In this document: positions 15,020 to 15,682 of the stretch, piece by piece
Numbering within the stretch: position 1 is the first letter of the stretch
Layout of the letters: each line of letters begins with the position of its first letter
The notes under the pieces: model-generated
The model's database searches: none
What the model was told of the DNA's origin: nothing
Seen by the model: only the letters and a program-made list of their open reading frames with translations
Assembly (NCBI GenBank): GCA_003577005.1
Contig: QEUW01000154.1
Coordinates: forward strand, 1 to 15,682
Origin: Chloroflexota bacterium
GTDB lineage: Bacteria > Chloroflexota > Anaerolineae > Caldilineales > Caldilineaceae
Direction: 5' to 3'
Length of the DNA stretch: 15,682 nt
Made by a program: the position numbers and the translations under genes

Positions 15020-15355
15020 CTAAGAGTTCTCATAGCGGGTACATTCATACACGCCCCGCGCCACATCTGATAGCAGCGCCTCTGCCAAGCCGAGCAGCTC
15101 GTAGACGCGGTCATCACTGAGCCGGTAGGTCACCTGCCGGCCTTCAGATGTAGCACTCACAAGCCCACAATCGCGCAAACATCTCAGGTGATTAGAAGCG
15201 TTTGACTGCGAGAGGCCGGTGGCCTGGATGATCTCGCTTACTGTGCGTGGGCCAGCACGCAAGGCCTCCAGAATGCTCAGGCGCGAAGGGTCACTAAACC
15301 CGCGGAACAACTTGGCTTTGAGCGCCCGGCTCGTTTTTTCAGCAACAAGTAACAT
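15020..15355 (-). CDS. cmtR: ArsR/SmtB-family metal-sensing repressor, CmtR-like
   Basis: A 111-residue winged-helix repressor. The helix-turn-helix is at about 37-63 (TVSEIIQATGLSQSNASNHL), with the wing EGRQVTYRLSD at 71-81. Its metal site matches CmtR of Mycobacterium tuberculosis, which binds Cd(II)/Pb(II) through C57, C61 and C102: here CLRDC gives C59 and C63, and a C-terminal YECTRY gives C105, with nearly the same spacing. I chose ATG at 15355, which has GGAG five bases upstream; an in-frame ATG at 15382 would add nine residues but lies within the palindromic operator and has no ribosome site. It is transcribed ahead of the P1B ATPase and should repress that operon until metal binds. 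It is divergent from the gene at 15460. Confidence 0.9.
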   Translation of the reverse strand: MLLVAEKTSRALKAKLFRGFSDPSRLSILEALRAGPRTVSEIIQATGLSQSNASNHLRCLRDCGLVSATSEGRQVTYRLSDDRVYELLGLAEALLSDVARGVYECTRYENS

Positions 15356-15372
15356 AGCATCTCCATCAGACC

Positions 15373-15406
15373 AATATATCATTATATCAGCAATGAATGA
15401 TATATT
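15373..15406. promoter_or_regulatory. AT-rich inverted repeat, probable repressor operator
   Basis: AATATATCATT (15373-15383) and AATGATATATT (15396-15406) are perfect 11-bp complements with a 12-base centre. On the minus strand TATAAT (15386-15381) overlaps the left arm and is a full -10 match for the repressor promoter; no good -35 is seen. The element lies between two divergent genes in otherwise GC-richer DNA. AT-rich palindromes are the usual operators of ArsR-family repressors, so self-regulation by the adjacent CmtR-like protein is inferred. Confidence 0.7.
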
Positions 15407-15459
15407 AGCAGAGTACTCAACCCATGTCCAACCTCGTAGTGGACAATTAAGGAGGAATT

Positions 15460-15682
15460 ATGCGTGAAAATATATTATGGCTGTTACGCGATGCCCACCA
15501 AGCCAGAAAACAAGGTTTAGCTGCGGTAGCTGAACGGCAGCGTACCCGGCTTGCTGAAATGGTGACTTTTGCGCGAACTCATTCACCTTACTATCGCGAA
15601 CTTTACCAGGGCCTACCGGAGTATGTTACGGATCCAACCCTGCTGCCGGTCACCAGCAAAAAGATGCTGATGAGCCAGTTCA
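15460..15682 (+). CDS. Phenylacetate-CoA ligase-family adenylating enzyme (N-terminal fragment, cut by window end)
   Basis: The first 74 residues of a gene that runs off the window. The motif TFARTHSPYYRELYQGLPEY, followed by TDPTLLPVTSKKMLMSQF, is typical of the N-terminus of phenylacetate-CoA ligase/coenzyme F390 synthetase-like proteins, which activate acids by adenylation. The ATP-binding and catalytic motifs lie beyond the window, so activity cannot be judged. ATG at 15460 has a strong AAGGAGG (15449-15455) four bases upstream. It diverges from the CmtR-like repressor and shares its AT-rich intergenic region, so it might respond to the same repressor. Base composition is lower in GC than in the first 11 kb. 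Confidence 0.75.
   Translation, partial: MRENILWLLRDAHQARKQGLAAVAERQRTRLAEMVTFARTHSPYYRELYQGLPEYVTDPTLLPVTSKKMLMSQF

Noticed and set aside
1..15682. tRNA, rRNA, CRISPR arrays, insertion sequences or a selC-like tRNA
   Set aside because: No cloverleaf, rRNA segment, spaced repeat array, transposase or terminal inverted repeat was recognised by eye; a covariance-model scan would be needed to exclude small RNAs.

Overview
The window looks like a GC-rich (roughly 60% GC by eye) bacterial chromosome segment. The gene families (two SPFH HflK-type proteins flanking HflC, a membrane-anchored parvulin, a zinc-ribbon/rhodanese protein, a DUF1624 membrane protein) and their similarity pattern suggest a Chloroflexota-like bacterium. 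That assignment is inference from protein style; no rRNA or other phylogenetic marker is present.

Layout. (1) 33-509, plus strand: a PCu(A)C-type copper chaperone lipoprotein. (2) 629-6462, plus strand: a tightly packed quartet, made of an HflK-type SPFH protein fused to an N-terminal cation-diffusion-facilitator (CDF) domain, then HflC, HflK and a membrane-anchored SurA/PpiC-like parvulin; the last three overlap by ATGA. (3) 6498-8581, plus strand: a zinc-ribbon/TM/rhodanese protein, a DUF1624 (heparan-alpha-glucosaminide acetyltransferase-like) membrane protein and a redoxin lipoprotein. The rhodanese and the redoxin are each interrupted by one in-frame TGA exactly where relatives carry Cys (CxU and UxxC). 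Each TGA is followed by a perfect 7-bp stem-loop starting at exactly the same distance, with GUG in the loop. I read both as selenocysteine genes with bacterial SECIS elements; this is the main discovery of the window. (4) 8594-11501, minus strand: a Met/His-rich secreted protein followed by an OmpR-type regulator and a histidine kinase whose extracytoplasmic sensor loop is itself Met/His-rich. Helically phased direct repeats lie upstream. This looks like a copper (or silver) sensing module. (5) 11648-15355, minus strand: a Cd/Pb/Zn-type resistance operon, with a CmtR-like ArsR repressor, a P1B ATPase, a chimeric and nonsense-interrupted CDF/isoprenylcysteine-methyltransferase remnant, and lspA. 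(6) 15460 to the end, plus strand: the start of a phenylacetate-CoA ligase-family gene, divergent from the repressor across an AT-rich palindrome.

How the parts fit. Regions 1, 4 and 5 share a metal-handling theme, mostly outside the cytoplasm. Region 2 is a membrane-protein quality-control block (HflK/HflC modulate FtsH in known bacteria) with an unusual metal-transporter domain built in. Region 3 places two predicted selenoproteins on the outer face of the membrane, one by a TM anchor and one by a lipid anchor, with a membrane acyltransferase-like protein between them. The selenocysteine machinery itself (selA, selB, selC, selD) is not in the window.
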